64,000 bases of DNA from Saccoglossus kowalevskii (taxonomy: Eukaryota; Hemichordata; Enteropneusta; Harrimaniidae). The stretch covers positions 295,774-359,773 of the forward strand of contig NW_003152253.1 of the NCBI RefSeq assembly GCF_000003605.2, given 5' to 3'. Every line of letters begins with the position of its first letter. Position 1 is the stretch's first letter. The position numbers and the translations under genes were made by a program. Below the pieces are notes generated by a model, which saw nothing but the letters and a program-made list of their open reading frames with translations, did not search any database and had not been told where the DNA came from. Shown piece after piece: positions 44,405 to 57,100 of the stretch.

Positions 44405-45606
44405 GTCAGTAAGCTCGTTAGCAGAGAAAAAGCTAGCAACACGTTGATTTCTATGTTCAACCGAGCTAGCGCCACTAGTTTTCATTGGGTAAATCAAATG
44501 AGCCCAAGTGAATCTTATAATCGTTTGAGGGCGTGCGACATACAGTAAATTGTGGTGAAATCTGCCAAGGGTTAATGTTGAGGCTTCGGCCGAATAAATG
44601 GTTCTTGGCTGGCGAAGATGTTGGACAAGGACCAGTCTTCAAACCGAGAGATTCATTAAGACAGGGTTTCTGGAAGAATACTTAATCTATCCAATAATCT
44701 ATGAAATGTCATGGACCAATCAATTAGATTTGGGAAGGGAATTATATTCAGTTGTCAGTATGACAAGATTTAAGTTTAGATCCTTCGCTAACGCCAGATA
44801 ACCAAGAAAGTTTAATATACGCAAATTTTAATGACATTTGTAGGTGGGCTATCTTTTCTTGACACACATTTTATTATAGACTGGGAGATATTCAGATCCG
44901 ATTTCCAGAAGGAAAAAAATTGTTTTCACCAAAGCCAGATAACTGTGGATGTATTTTTAAACATTTTTTTTAGAAGGGATTACCTTTAAGACATTGCCAA
45001 TCCGCTATCTGATTGCAATGAAGTGATGAAAGTCTTCTTCTTCCAAGGACAAAGAATGATAGTTATATTTTAGATGAAGTGTGGATCCGGTTGTCACAGA
45101 GGCAGAAGCGTTTGGAAAGTACATGTACTAAGCAGCTGTGAAAAAATCACTTTTGTCGTGCCTTTTAGTTATATATATGCATTTATTTGTTCCCATGTTC
45201 TCATTCTCACACGTGTTATCAATCACGAATCATCTATGAATAAGTCGTACTTTTAAACATGAAAATATGAGTTTAAGATTGTGTCTTTCAAAATTATTGG
45301 CGTTTTGGGGAAATTTAACAATTTGAGTTAGTTATCTGAGTCACCCTACTGAATACTGGGATTGCTTTGTATTCATAGTTGTCATAATAAGCCAGCTCTA
45401 TCTTTGTTGTTGGATTAATATTGTTTCTGGTGATTAATTTTGCTGCTTTCCAATCCTTTAAAATGTTCAGATATTGAGTCAACAAAACCATGCTCCAAAT
45501 CATTTTCACTATGTTCACTTCCAGGAGCAGCCATTAAGAAAGAGTTATACAGATCTGTTGTTATAACACGATTGTGTTGGTCGCCGTTTTTCAATTTGTG
45601 CCAAGG
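44405..45606. other. Region with weak coding signal on both strands
   Basis: A TTTTCTTTTGTAG acceptor-like site before 44405 and short open frames on + (44598-44801) and - (45315-45636) strands are seen. The - strand frame VITTDLYNSFLMAAPGSEHS looks protein-like, but neither strand matches a family I know. It may be a decayed transposon gene or unrecognised exons of the neighbouring + strand gene. Confidence 0.3.
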
Positions 45607-45607
45607 G

Positions 45608-45772
45608 ATGTCCAAACAACGTGTGGATAGGTTCAATCACTGGAAGAATGTATACCTGGAAGATGTCAACGGCTTTCAATGTGACATATATGGAGCTATG
45701 GCAACATTACATGCAGAAGAATATTGCCATGGAAACATTTCAACAATGAATGTTCTCTTAGACACAGTTAAC
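45608..45772 (+). CDS. Unrecognised gene, exon before the lysine-rich exon
   Basis: From an ATG at 45608 the frame reads MSKQRVDRFNHWKNVYLEDV, then FQCDIYGAMATLHAEEYCHG, and ends LLDTVN at a strong GTAAGT donor in phase 0. The next exon begins in phase 0 after TTATTTCAG. The frame is open further upstream to 45440, so the true start or 5' splice site is uncertain. No known domain is recognised. Confidence 0.5.
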
Positions 45773-46158
45773 GTAAGTATATTATCTTTGATTTGCTTTT
45801 TATTCTCAGACAAATAATATTACACATTCAAGGGCATGTACGGATTAACTTATTTGATTCGAGGCATGGAGCTGAGCTAATATTATATCGTCATGAGTTA
45901 AAGGGACGCGATGGGTGATTTTTTCATTATTACAATATCCAATGTGCTAGAATGTAATCAATTAGCCTCAAATTGGACGGCAACGTGGGGTGCACATCAG
46001 AGTAATTTATTTACTAATTAGAATACAAAAAAGTTAGGATTAGATGAATATTTGTCAATATTTGATTACTGTCAAATCTTTTCCATACATTGTGACTGAG
46101 GCGGCCCATAAAACAGTGTCCCAAAAGTACAATAATTTGTGTGTTTCACTTATTTCAG

Positions 46159-47052
46159 AAATCGCAGCTTGGAGGTTTCCTACTTGTTGGTGGATGTCTG
46201 GCGGAAGGAAGTCAACAACGCATTACCCGTGACTACGTAATGATGAGAGGTTTACGCACATATATCGCTGAGAAATCAAATATTTTGATTGCGAACCTAT
46301 ACGATTATGAAGACAGGGTAAAGGCAGCAACAGAGGCGAAAATTAAACAAAAGGCTGTTATGAAGCAGAAATATTGCGAAGGGGAAATTGCAGGGATTAG
46401 AAATGCCGCAAAGTCAGCTATGACAGATGAAAGTGGTGTAAATATAGCCACAAAAAAGAAAGTTGAAGATAATATATGTTACATAAAAGCAGAAGATAAA
46501 AATGAGGTGAAAGTAGTCACAGATAAGAAAGTTAGTTCAAAGGCAGCTGCTAGGAAAAAAGTTTACGCAAACGACGCTAGAGAAAAGAAATATAGCCAAA
46601 CGGCAGCTACCGAGACGAAATGTGGTATAAAAGCAGTTTTAGATGAGAAATATGGCGAGAAGATGACTGCAGAGAAACGAAAACGACTAAAAACAAATAC
46701 AGTGAAGAAACGAGGCATAAAGGCCACTGATGACGCGAACGATGGTGTCAAGGCAGAAGCTACAAAGGAGCAAGATGTTATAAAGGCAGCTTCAGATGGG
46801 AACGAAGGTATAAAAGCTTCTACAGAGAGAAAAGTTGTGATAAAGACAGTTGCAGATGAGAAAGATTTCGTAAAATCAGTAACGAATTATAACAAAGATG
46901 TAAGGGCGGACAGAGCAGGTGAAGTGAAGGTAACTAACGTGAACGAAGATGACGTATGTGTAACTACTTTGAAAAAAGATGAAGGAAAGCCAAAGGCAGC
47001 GAGAGTGAATAACGATGGTGTAAAGGAGGCGAAATTAAACTCCTGTGTCTAA
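46159..47052 (+). CDS. Lysine-rich protein with degenerate 14-residue repeats
   Basis: It opens KSQLGGFLLVGGCLAEGSQQ and DYVMMRGLRTYIAEKSNILI, a normal-looking globular part, then changes at about residue 55 to some 240 residues rich in Lys, Ala, Thr, Glu and Val. This part is built from repeats of about 14 residues (examples: GIKAVLDEKYG, GIKASTERKVV, DVIKAASDGNE). At DNA level the unit is about 42 bases. The pattern suggests an extended helix or a coiled, highly charged tail. No cysteine-rich, membrane or nuclear-signal domain is evident. The function is unknown. It ends with TAA-type stop at 47050-47052. Confidence 0.6.
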   Translation, partial: KSQLGGFLLVGGCLAEGSQQRITRDYVMMRGLRTYIAEKSNILIANLYDYEDRVKAATEAKIKQKAVMKQKYCEGEIAGIRNAAKSAMTDESGVNIATKKKVEDNICYIKAEDKNEVKVVTDKKVSSKAAARKKVYANDAREKKYSQTAATETKCGIKAVLDEKYGEKMTAEKRKRLKTNTVKKRGIKATDDANDGVKAEATKEQDVIKAASDGNEGIKASTERKVVIKTVADEKDFVKSVTNYNKDVRADRAGEVKVTNVNEDDVCVTTLKKDEGKPKAARVNNDGVKEAKLNSCV

Positions 47053-48755
47053 CGTAGAAGCTAGTTGTGATTGAACTATTAGGATATTTAGAAGCAATTA
47101 TATAATACATATTCATCACATTATTTACATAATGTATTATATCGTATATGAACAGTACGTAATGTCATGTCTGCATCACATCATGGTGCGTATGCATCGC
47201 ATATATCTAAGAACATATGTATAATATTTATGTTATTTTTTTTTCATTTATGGTTGGTATGTTATGTTATGTTATGTATTGTAGTCATGGAGAATAACAA
47301 CAATGACAATATCATAGAAATCTTAGCATGTGTTACTAAATATAAACTAAATTATTCTAAATCATACAGTAGCAAAAAACAGTGTTGTCGAAGTAGTGTA
47401 ATAATCTGCCTAAAAAAGTGTTATCTGTGTATTTTTGTGTTAATTGCGATCACTCCAAGTAAATATAACTTTCAGTGCATGAACAAAATACTAAAATTAA
47501 AGCTATTATGTATATTATACGTGGTATATCGAATGTTGTGATTATGTTAAATAGTGTATCCATAATACATACTGATAACGTTTTTCCATTCAAGCTGACA
47601 GTTTTTTTCTAAACGTGGTAAAATAATACTATAATTTGAGTCCATATACAAAGAGGGTTTAATTAAACACTGTTCAGATGATTATACAAGATATATTGTC
47701 TCCATTCACTCTATGTATGAGCTGGTTTCGTTACATTCTTGTAATTTGTAATCATTCAAAAAACGTATACTCGGCTTTGAATTTCGCACTCTCTGACAAT
47801 TTTATTCAAGTTATACTATATGTGATGTTGCACACCATGACATATATAGCATACTGTTTAATTTAACTTAGAGGTAGTCTCTTCTTGTGACAAAAACATA
47901 AATAATAAGACTCATGAATACATAGCTATATATGTTGTTTTTGATGTCCCAGATTCAACATGTGCATTAACATTTATAGTCGCTGCGGGCGGACTGCACG
48001 CCGATTCCAACTGCGTTTTTCGGCGTAGTGAGAGTTCTTTGGAAACGTCTGACTGCTGTGGCGAGTACGAATCACCGTTTTCCGCATGTTGTATTATATA
48101 TATGTTAGTGTATTTGTACAAATATACGGAATTATTGTGTTAGTGGTGCTTTGATTGCAACAACAGTGCGTATCCTGTATACTTAGATTTCAAAACTACA
48201 AAAATAGGGAGTTGAAAGGCTCGTAATTATATACATTTCATCGTGAAGTTTCCCACAAAATCAGGTCTACTTATCAAATATAAAACAAAGGTATATATGT
48301 GACTATAAGAGGTAACAAGTTAGGTACCATACATGTCTCACATTCTTCTGTATAAAGCATCAATTCGACTATGGTAGGTTCCATAACAAAGCGATATTGT
48401 TTGCATCAACCAGTGGCTCATTCACAGAGTCGTTAAAAACATGGAGTTGCAATGATCTAAATGAATATAAATGTTGTAAATAGATTCAATTAACAAAACC
48501 ACTTCGTCTTAGGTCACGTCGTGCCACAACGTCGGTTCGCACCACATATGTCACAGTTCACTGTGTACCACATATGCACTCATAGATAATATTTAAGCGA
48601 TAATCATTTATTAAGTATTTTGCATATTTCGCACGTGATGATACATGTTATATCCTCGTCACGTTTGATTAACATTTTCAAAATAGGCAGTATGACGTCA
48701 AGTAAAACTGTTTCATTTGAATATGATTTCATTTCATCAAAAACCATTATTATAC
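47053..48755. other. Spacer
   Basis: AT-rich, with several open frames lacking any family signal. Nothing beyond a TATGT repeat patch near 47.26 kb was recognised. Confidence 0.45.
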
Positions 48756-49101
48756 ATCTGCCACCGTAACGTAATACGTTACAGCATATCGTAATTTTGT
48801 GGTGTTGTACAGGGTATTTTCATCCTACCATATTAGGAAATGCGAATTCCAAATATAGAATGATTACGCGCGTAAGTGTCCTCTAATAATAAAAACAAAC
48901 ATGGCTGCCATCTGTGTTCGACTGGACTCCACACAAAGAAGTTCGCTGATTCTGTTCTAAACCTTTTGGATTTCGGCATTCCCATGATGTATCCTTGGAA
49001 GGAAAAGATGTATAATAATAAGTTTAAGCTGCATGTCGGTCGATACTCCTGCTGTACTGTCTTCGTGCATACTTTGAGGTATTCTCGTAATAACCTCATA
49101 T
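48756..49101 (-). mobile_element. Short dispersed element family C, near full-length copy
   Basis: About 345 bases from CACCGTAACG through TACCATATTAGGAAATGCGA, AACAAACATGGCTGCCATCT and AAGTTCGCTGATTCTGTTCT to CATACTTTGAGGTATTCTCG and TAATAACCTCA. It matches 63.2-63.5 kb in the same orientation and is inverted relative to the 21.9 and 25.6 kb copies. It has no coding capacity; its antisense open frame recurs in each copy. Confidence 0.8.
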
Positions 49102-49835
49102 GCACTACAGAAATCAATGTCATAACTGGAGACTAGTACATGACGATTGCCAAAAACAAAATAATAACAGAAACACGGGTTAAAATTAGTTTCATACTTA
49201 CAGAAAGCGAATAGGTAACTTAGCCATTGCAGGCAGTCGCTTTTAATTGTTACTCGTAATCAGTTGGACCGTACGAATTGATTCTGTGCTATGAAGTGAC
49301 TTGGAATGAAGCGGTTTTGTTAATAGGTGACTTTAATTTTTAGCAATAAATTAGTCAACCCAAGGACAGTAGTTTATCTGTGTTTATTAAATAAACAGTA
49401 CAGGCTAGATCCTAGCACTATGAATATATGAGGCGTGTCCATATGTATGGATATATACCAGGCAGATTCCTCCCTGACAACGGCAAGGCTTTCACTACTA
49501 TCAATATTTGTAGACCCGTTGTAGTCATCACGTCAGTGACGATATACTTAAAGTTGTAACCTATTTCAGTTTCAAGTCTCGCATGATATCTAACAGCGTG
49601 TATACTGACTAAAAGTGATGCAACTACTGCCGGTTATTTTACACCTACTGCAGGCAGCCATCTTGGTTTGGGTTGTTCTAGGGTTGTTAATTATTTCCTC
49701 CAATAGCAATGAAGTATTTTCTTTCAGAAGACATATCGACCAAATACCAGTTGATTAAGCAGACTGTTTTCTGTTCATATGTAGTTATGATGACTACAAT
49801 TGTGTCACTGATATTTGGCAGCAACTTCACTCGAG

Positions 49836-49841
49836 TTTATT
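49836..49841 (-). terminator. Candidate polyadenylation signal of nAChR gene 2 (AATAAA)
   Basis: TTTATT on the + strand reads AATAAA on the - strand, 93 bases after the stop codon of the second nAChR gene. Its spacing suits a short 3' untranslated region. Confidence 0.45.
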
Positions 49842-49933
49842 TTTGTCAGTCAAGGTCATTGAAACTAAGATGAATTATCGTCAGACAAGTTGTGGGACAG
49901 TGTAGCAACGCTGTTTTACACAGTTTTCTTTCA

Positions 49934-50086
49934 TCACGGCAGCCACTCCTCGTTTTCAACATCGATTTTTGCATTCAGCGGACCTGGTAGCATAATCGCA
50001 CACGTACCTACGATAGAGCACGTTATGAATATGGTGAGAAAAAGACGATCCAGTACAACTGCCACGTACTGCCAATCTTCACGGGC
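49934..50086 (-). CDS. nAChR 2 last exon: M4
   Basis: After TTTGTTTTAG the frame reads AREDWQYVAVVLDRLFLTIF, the M4 entry, and ends ENEEWLP with TGA. Fifty residues, phase 0 entry, the same position as exon 6 of gene 1. Confidence 0.92.
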   Translation of the reverse strand, partial: AREDWQYVAVVLDRLFLTIFITCSIVGTCAIMLPGPLNAKIDVENEEWLP

Positions 50087-53000
50087 CTAAAACAAATAAA
50101 AATATATTTTTATGTAATAATAAGTTGTAGCAAAAGTTCAGATATAAAATGAAAATTGAAATACTACTAGAAACGAAGAAATGCGTGTTTGAATTTTGGG
50201 TAAATAAACAAATTATGTTACACGCATTGTATACGTCACATTGGCCTCATATCCACCATGATACTGCGAGCAACCGTGACGTTTTAAGCAGGGAGAATGG
50301 CGTGTCGTGATTAGCTGATATAATCGTCTCATTAGCATGCATTAATATTCATTAACAATAAAAAAATCGTCGTTTTAGTCAAACTGAGGCAAAATGCATT
50401 TCAGTATCTAACATGATAGTTCATAAATTGACTGATTCTTTCGTTACTAGCTGTACAAATGTAAAAAGAAATCAAGTTTGATCAGTCGCCGCATGATTTC
50501 TCTTTAATGTGATCATAGCAAGTTACAAAGTTGATTCAAGGTGATAATGAAAGACGCACGTTCGTAATTTACTCTATTACTTTTTGCTGGAATTTGCTCG
50601 AAATGTTTTTATTATTATTTACTAGTGACAAGTAACGCGCGCGTGCATGTGCTGTCGGTAAAACATCTATAAACGCAAAAAAATCACGCGTAAAACGTTC
50701 TCCATTCAAGGAACTAATGGCGAAAAACAGATCGTTGATTGAATCGGTTTTCAATATACCGTATCCCAATTTTTTGTGTTTACATTTCATAATATAATCC
50801 AAGATATACTGTTTCATTATCCACTAGAAATTTTCTATACGAACGGAGCTATGTTTTATTTTCTCTTTACGTAGCTCGACGATGCGCCCGCGACTAATCC
50901 GTATCATAAAATAATTTCTCGTTTATCAAAGATATACCATTAAGCGATCTAACGCAAATATAACAGAAAATCTAAAAACCTTCATAATACTGTATTAAGC
51001 AATTATAAAAATGTGTTTGAAATTCCTTACCTGTAAGGTTTTCTCCTCATTTCGCATGTAATGTGTTATGTATCTAACTTCCTGTAAGAGGGCGTAGTCT
51101 CCACCTCCAGGCATTCGTGGCTTTGAGTTCGGTTTAGAATGTCGGACTCCATTGGACGTGCAGCGCACCTCAGACTCGGGTGCCTGTAAATTCATAAGCT
51201 TCATTTGCATATCCACGTCCATTGCCATCTCATGCAAGTGGTACGCCCTGCGTATCGTCTTAAAGTTGCACGGCTTTCTTTTGTAGCTCATATTTAACAT
51301 TTTCGGTAGAAATTGCATGAACAATTTCTTCACCCATGGCCGCATCCTGTGCGTGCTGGCAGAGCGGTGGTGAAGATTCAGTACGGCGACGGTCACAACA
51401 ATGGACGAGGACACTAATATCGTTGTAAACAGTAAGAATTTGCCGACTAGGGGAGTCGCTGACGACGTTGGGGGCATGATTTCCGCCATCAGTAGTTGAA
51501 ACACAGTTAACGCGAGCAGCACGGATATACTAAGCGAGATCTTCTCGCCGCTGTCCGGGGGTAGGCAAAACACACACATTATCAGCATTGCCATGACGAT
51601 GCAAGGAACGATTAAATTCACAACGTAAAAGAGAGACCTCCTGCGGAGAACCATCGTGTATACCACGTGATAATAGGTATCAGTACAACATGGATACTTC
51701 ATAGAAACGTTCTTGCCAGGCGCGTTTATAATCTCCCATTCTTCGTTCTCCCAGAAATCCTCCTTCACGGCGTGCCCCTCCATGATTTCCAACCTTATTT
51801 GACTCCCGCTGTAAGCCCACGTTCCAAACTTCATTAGGCAACGTTGTACATCGAACGGAAAATACTCAATATCTATTGAGCATGGACTTTTGAAAATAGC
51901 AGGCGGTACATGATATATTTTGCCAGTGTAGCTCAATATAGCTTTTGCGGCGAAATCGGCGCAATACGTTCCTTCGGCGCTACAAAAAAATGATGTTAAA
52001 CGTGTCAGTATTACGTATAATGTGAATGGAAAAATCTTTTCGAAAATACCTGTTTTCGTTATATAAAATATTTCGCAATGTTCTTGTCGTAATAACATTT
52101 ATAGATATAATACTTATTGACTATAGAGAAATTACAGCGAAAATACAGACATCTACAATAGCGTTGTACATTTCGAATACATTGAAATACATATATTGGT
52201 GATACACCTATATACGTATAAGACTTATTGGAGCGCCAACAAGTGGACGGCTCAACCAGTGCCTATTGTTTTTATTTTTATTAGGTCCAATTAATAGCCG
52301 GGAAATCTTCTAGTAACGCCTTCAAGGCAGATAACTTGTCCCGAGTGTTTCCATTTACCTGCCACCACAAACGGGTGATACTGAGGTCGTAAGTATACAT
52401 TTTCTTACGTAAGACCAGACCCGCGGGGTTTAATCATGGAGAACTTTCAAAAAACATTCCTCTGGTAGTGAAGCGAGACAAACGTTCCGGATGTAATTGA
52501 AAAAGGTCTGGTAATAGAACATGTGCGCCATTCCATGTATATCGATCCTGCCGTGGACAATGCGAAGACAATCATCGAAATTGGGTTCTAGATATCAATT
52601 CGTTTGCAAATAGAAATAGTTCTTAACTGTTTCAATATATCAATGATTCATGTGAACAGCTATAAAAATTAACGTCATGTTGCTATTAAGAATATCAATT
52701 CGCTGAACAGTCCCCGTATGCCGGTATATTTTCACCGAGGTGATGTCGTTTATTCGGGTGCAATTTGAATATATATTTTTGCTATCACATTCGTGTGCTT
52801 CAAGCCTCATTGTCACTGACTGTGTAATTGAATCTTCATCTCACATTGCGTAAACAACCTGGTTCCTGAAAATAAGGCAACGTGCACGTCTAACGGGCTT
52901 TTTATGCCTCTTTGTCGGCACACGTATCCTTGCATTCTTATTTCGCCTGTCAAATGCAATTTGAAGGTACGACGTTTTTGAGCAATTGGCAGTGGCGGCA

Positions 53001-54137
53001 CGAATATAGGGAACAGCAGATTTTGCTTCGAGTAATTTCCTTTGAACATGGTTTATCTTTGGGGTTTGAAGGTTGAAGTTTCTGTTTATTTATGTAACTT
53101 GGGGAGAAGGGGGGTCTTAGCAAACCACGTTAAAAAGAATTTATCGTCGACCAAACTTGGTACTGATAGAAATAGTGTTCGTTTGGACAGCCTTGTTTTT
53201 ACCTACGATAATCTCCAAGACGTAAAGGTCGCGTACTAATATGTTTCGTAATTAACCGTGGAGATATACTTATAATATTATGAATTAGCATTACAGAAAA
53301 CATTGAATAAACAAAGAAACTACCCCCATAGAACACGGTTAGTTCGGATTCACGTATCACGTGTCATTGTGGGATTTGACTCAGGGGGTATAAAGTCCGT
53401 ATTTGAAATTGGCAACGTGCGGGGCAGCCACATCTTTGTAACCTTTGCGCCGGCTCTCTATTGGTGTCTGGTCAGTTTGTGGCCATGTCACTGATTGGCT
53501 TATAACTATGACAGACCGCTAATCTGAATATGGTAAGTTTAAGAGAGTTGCCATAACATGTGACCGCCCCCATTCCTTGTGACGTTGTAATTAATGTATT
53601 ATTAGTATTAGTAGTATTATTAGCAAAGTAATGCACAACGTTAACCTTCAATGGCGACCGCCGCATTGTGATTTCGACTTTATTTTTCATTTCCTGCTAA
53701 CCAACATGTTTTCGTTCAATTTAACCGTAATCCTTATTCAAAGTTTCATGCACAATTCCGCCTTCGATAAAATAAAACTACTGATCACCATGCTGTTGAC
53801 TCTAGTTTAGCTAAGATTATGTGCTAAAAAATTAAATTAATTCCNNNNNNNNNNNNNNNNNNNNNNNNNNNNNNNNNNNNNNNNNNNNNNNNNNNNNNNN
53901 NNNNNNNNNNNNNNNNNNNNNNNNNNNNNNNNNNNNNNNNNNNNNNNNNNNNNNNNNNNNNNNNNNNNNNNNNNNNNNNNNNNNNNNNNNNNNNNNNNNN
54001 NNNNNNNNNNNNNNNNNNNNNNNNNNNNNNNNNNNNNNNNNNNNNNNNNNNNNNNNNNNNNNNNNNNNNNNNNNNNNNNNNNNNNNNNNNNNNNNNNNNN
54101 NNNNNNNNNNNNNNNNNNNNNNNNNNNNNNNNNNNNN

Positions 54138-54190
<53 letters not shown>

Positions 54191-57100
54191 AATAAAATCT
54201 GATGTGAAATGTTTAGTATTGGTATATTGCTCAGTACATACTAGTTATAGAGAACAGTGTCGGGTCGCCATATAGCGTCTTGTGGCACGGGTATTGTTGT
54301 AATCCCACTATAGTTTGCAGGGTTCCACTGTAGTCGGTAATCGTGCCATTCCTGTGGGAGATAAAAATGAAGAGATTAATAATAATTTGGTTGATTGAAT
54401 AGTGTTGTATTAAAAATAAAAATAGCATGTAAACAAATTCTAATTCAAAGCAGATTGACGCGGGACTAATATTAATAATGCCAGACGGATGACGACCTAA
54501 TAAACTCGTTCACTAATACTATGAGTGGAGATACGACAAACGTAAGTGATCGTAATCTGGACAGTTTCAATTTCGGTACCAAAAATAGAACATTATTCAA
54601 AATTGGCAAATACTGCGTACGTTTATTTACATAGGTCGCCACCGCGACCACCTCAGAGGTCAATTTTTAATTCTTGACACTGTTGATTTTATGCTCGTAA
54701 TTTTAAAGCAGCTTCGACATTTATTTAGAAATCAACATCACTCGTTTAATTTCAATAATTAGAGTATGACGTCAGCGGAAAGTGAACGATTCGCATTCAT
54801 GTATAAGCTGGTGTACACATCACTATTAGTAAACGGATTATTTTCATGACGTCAACACTACTAAAACGTTTTACTGTCTGGGTCAACCACAGGCGGTTCT
54901 CCAAGGATATACAACTGTACATTTTCTGGTGTTAAATGACCGACTTATTTTTTTTAATTCATGCATATTCGATAGCACGGTATAGAATAGGTACATCCGG
55001 GGTATTTTAGCTGGAGTAAAACGTGTAATGTCACGTGACCATTAATGTACATGATTAATTGAATGAGAGATATGTGGTACAAATATTGCATGCCGATTAT
55101 GAGCGTCTGTGAACCACGACAAGAACACGTGCCTTTCGAATGTCCGACAAACTTCCCCTGGTCATGATGTAGTCGTGACATGCTGAAAGGTACGCCCTCA
55201 ACAAACAGTTCCGATGATTGACGACAAATGTTAAAGGTCAAACGAAGGATAGCAGTTTATTCATAAGTCGTCGCACTCTAATACACAGTACAATGCTTGT
55301 TTGGTTATAGGATTCTGTAACCAACCTACAATTATATGTTTGATCTTTCAACAAGTCTCAGTCCAATCTGATTAAAATCTGATGTAGTGTACGGGCTTTA
55401 ATTATTTTGGCTATAAACTTATTTTAATTTTATTTGTTATTACTTTTGTTATTAATGCCCTTTTATTTTATTATTTTACTTTGATTTTGATTTTGTGATT
55501 TTTTTTAAATTTTAATTTATTTTAGAATGAGAGCGAAGTTGTGAGTTAAGTACAAATATGCAATTTGGCTAGTAACGGTTAGCCTGCTAAGAGGTCGTGA
55601 CAAACCGACAGTTGAAAGCATCCACAAACATGGAAAGCGTAAAATTAACCCTCCCCCCAAATAATGACAGTTTTTCACATCTTTTTTTTCCTGTATGTCT
55701 TGAAACCCTTCAGGTAAGCTCCTATACAAGTTAAAACTAAATGAACTACTTTAGCAGTCTCTGCGAATGCTCTACGAGGTTTCTGCAAAGAGTCGAGACT
55801 TGTGACGTCATGCATTTTAGTCACATTGATAAGCTTAGGGTAGTCGAATTAACAGATCAATTGGATTCTCCATCGGAATAAGTATTTCAACAATTAAAGC
55901 GAACATGTCCATCAAGATACTATGTAGAGAATTTAGTGCCTACTTGAAAGTAGTGAACCGTCAACTAACAATCTGTAAATCGGATTTTGGGATTTCAAAT
56001 TACATAAGTTTTCTGGGTGCAATTAGAATTATTTAAAATTATAGTAAATTAGAATTTTTCTGGCTTGTTTTGGCCCACCATTTTACTTATCGCCGCCTAT
56101 GTTTGAAAACAGCTCCCGTAAGCTCGTCCCTCCCTCCATTAGTCGATTTTGTCTGTAATGTCCATGAAGGATACGGATTGAAAGTAAGTATATTGATGTC
56201 TCAAGAAACTTAAACAGTCTCTCAAATTGTATGTTGACCTGATTGGGCTCACATTTTTTCCCGAACAGATTGGAACTAAACTTGACAAGAGATTTAAGTG
56301 AAGGTTGCAATCACTACAGGGTATTTTCACGTTTATGTGAACACTTCATTCTGAATCACTTCACGAGTGAATTAAATCAACCTTGAACTAAAGTCTGAAG
56401 CGATGCTTATTGCTTTTTTTAAATAAAAGAAAAAACTCTAAGATGGCACCAGTAAGTGTTTCTGGTCTGGGCAGTTCTAATTTGCCGTGATGTAATACGT
56501 TCATGGACCAAATATAACATTACTACAAGGGCGAATATAACCTTCAGTTGCACAAATAATTCGATTTCGATTTCAATAATTCAATGCTTTGTAGAAGCCA
56601 CCTCGAACGTCATTCATACCACACATAGACAAACTCTAATAGCCTACACGGTAATCGATAATTCAGTATAATTCACAGATATAATTATACAACCTATGTA
56701 CGCGTTGTAACCAAGACTTACGATCTTGTCAAACATTTTGAATACCTCCGAAAACTTTCTACGTCATCAATATGGATATATATATATGCATATAAGCTAA
56801 CTACTGATGCGTGTAATCGAGTATTTAATTATTTATTTCAACCACGATGTATTTGGTGTGTTCATAATAAAAACGAGATGGGCAGTATAGTAGTGACATT
56901 AAAGTAATCGTTGTCTAGTCTGTTTCACGTTTTTGAGATAAAACTTACTGAAAGAGGACACTATAATTTTGTCTGTAAACGTACTTCTACATATACCGTT
57001 TTCCCTGAACTTGTTTGTTTAGTGAAACGCACTGTATTACATTATTAAAACTAGTAAAACTACTACTACACACACACCGCGACCCGTCTTCTCAGTGGAG

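Noticed and set aside
52813-53049. Open frame upstream of the nAChR 2 Cys-loop exon
   Set aside because: It is intronic relative to clear nAChR exons and has no recognisable family.
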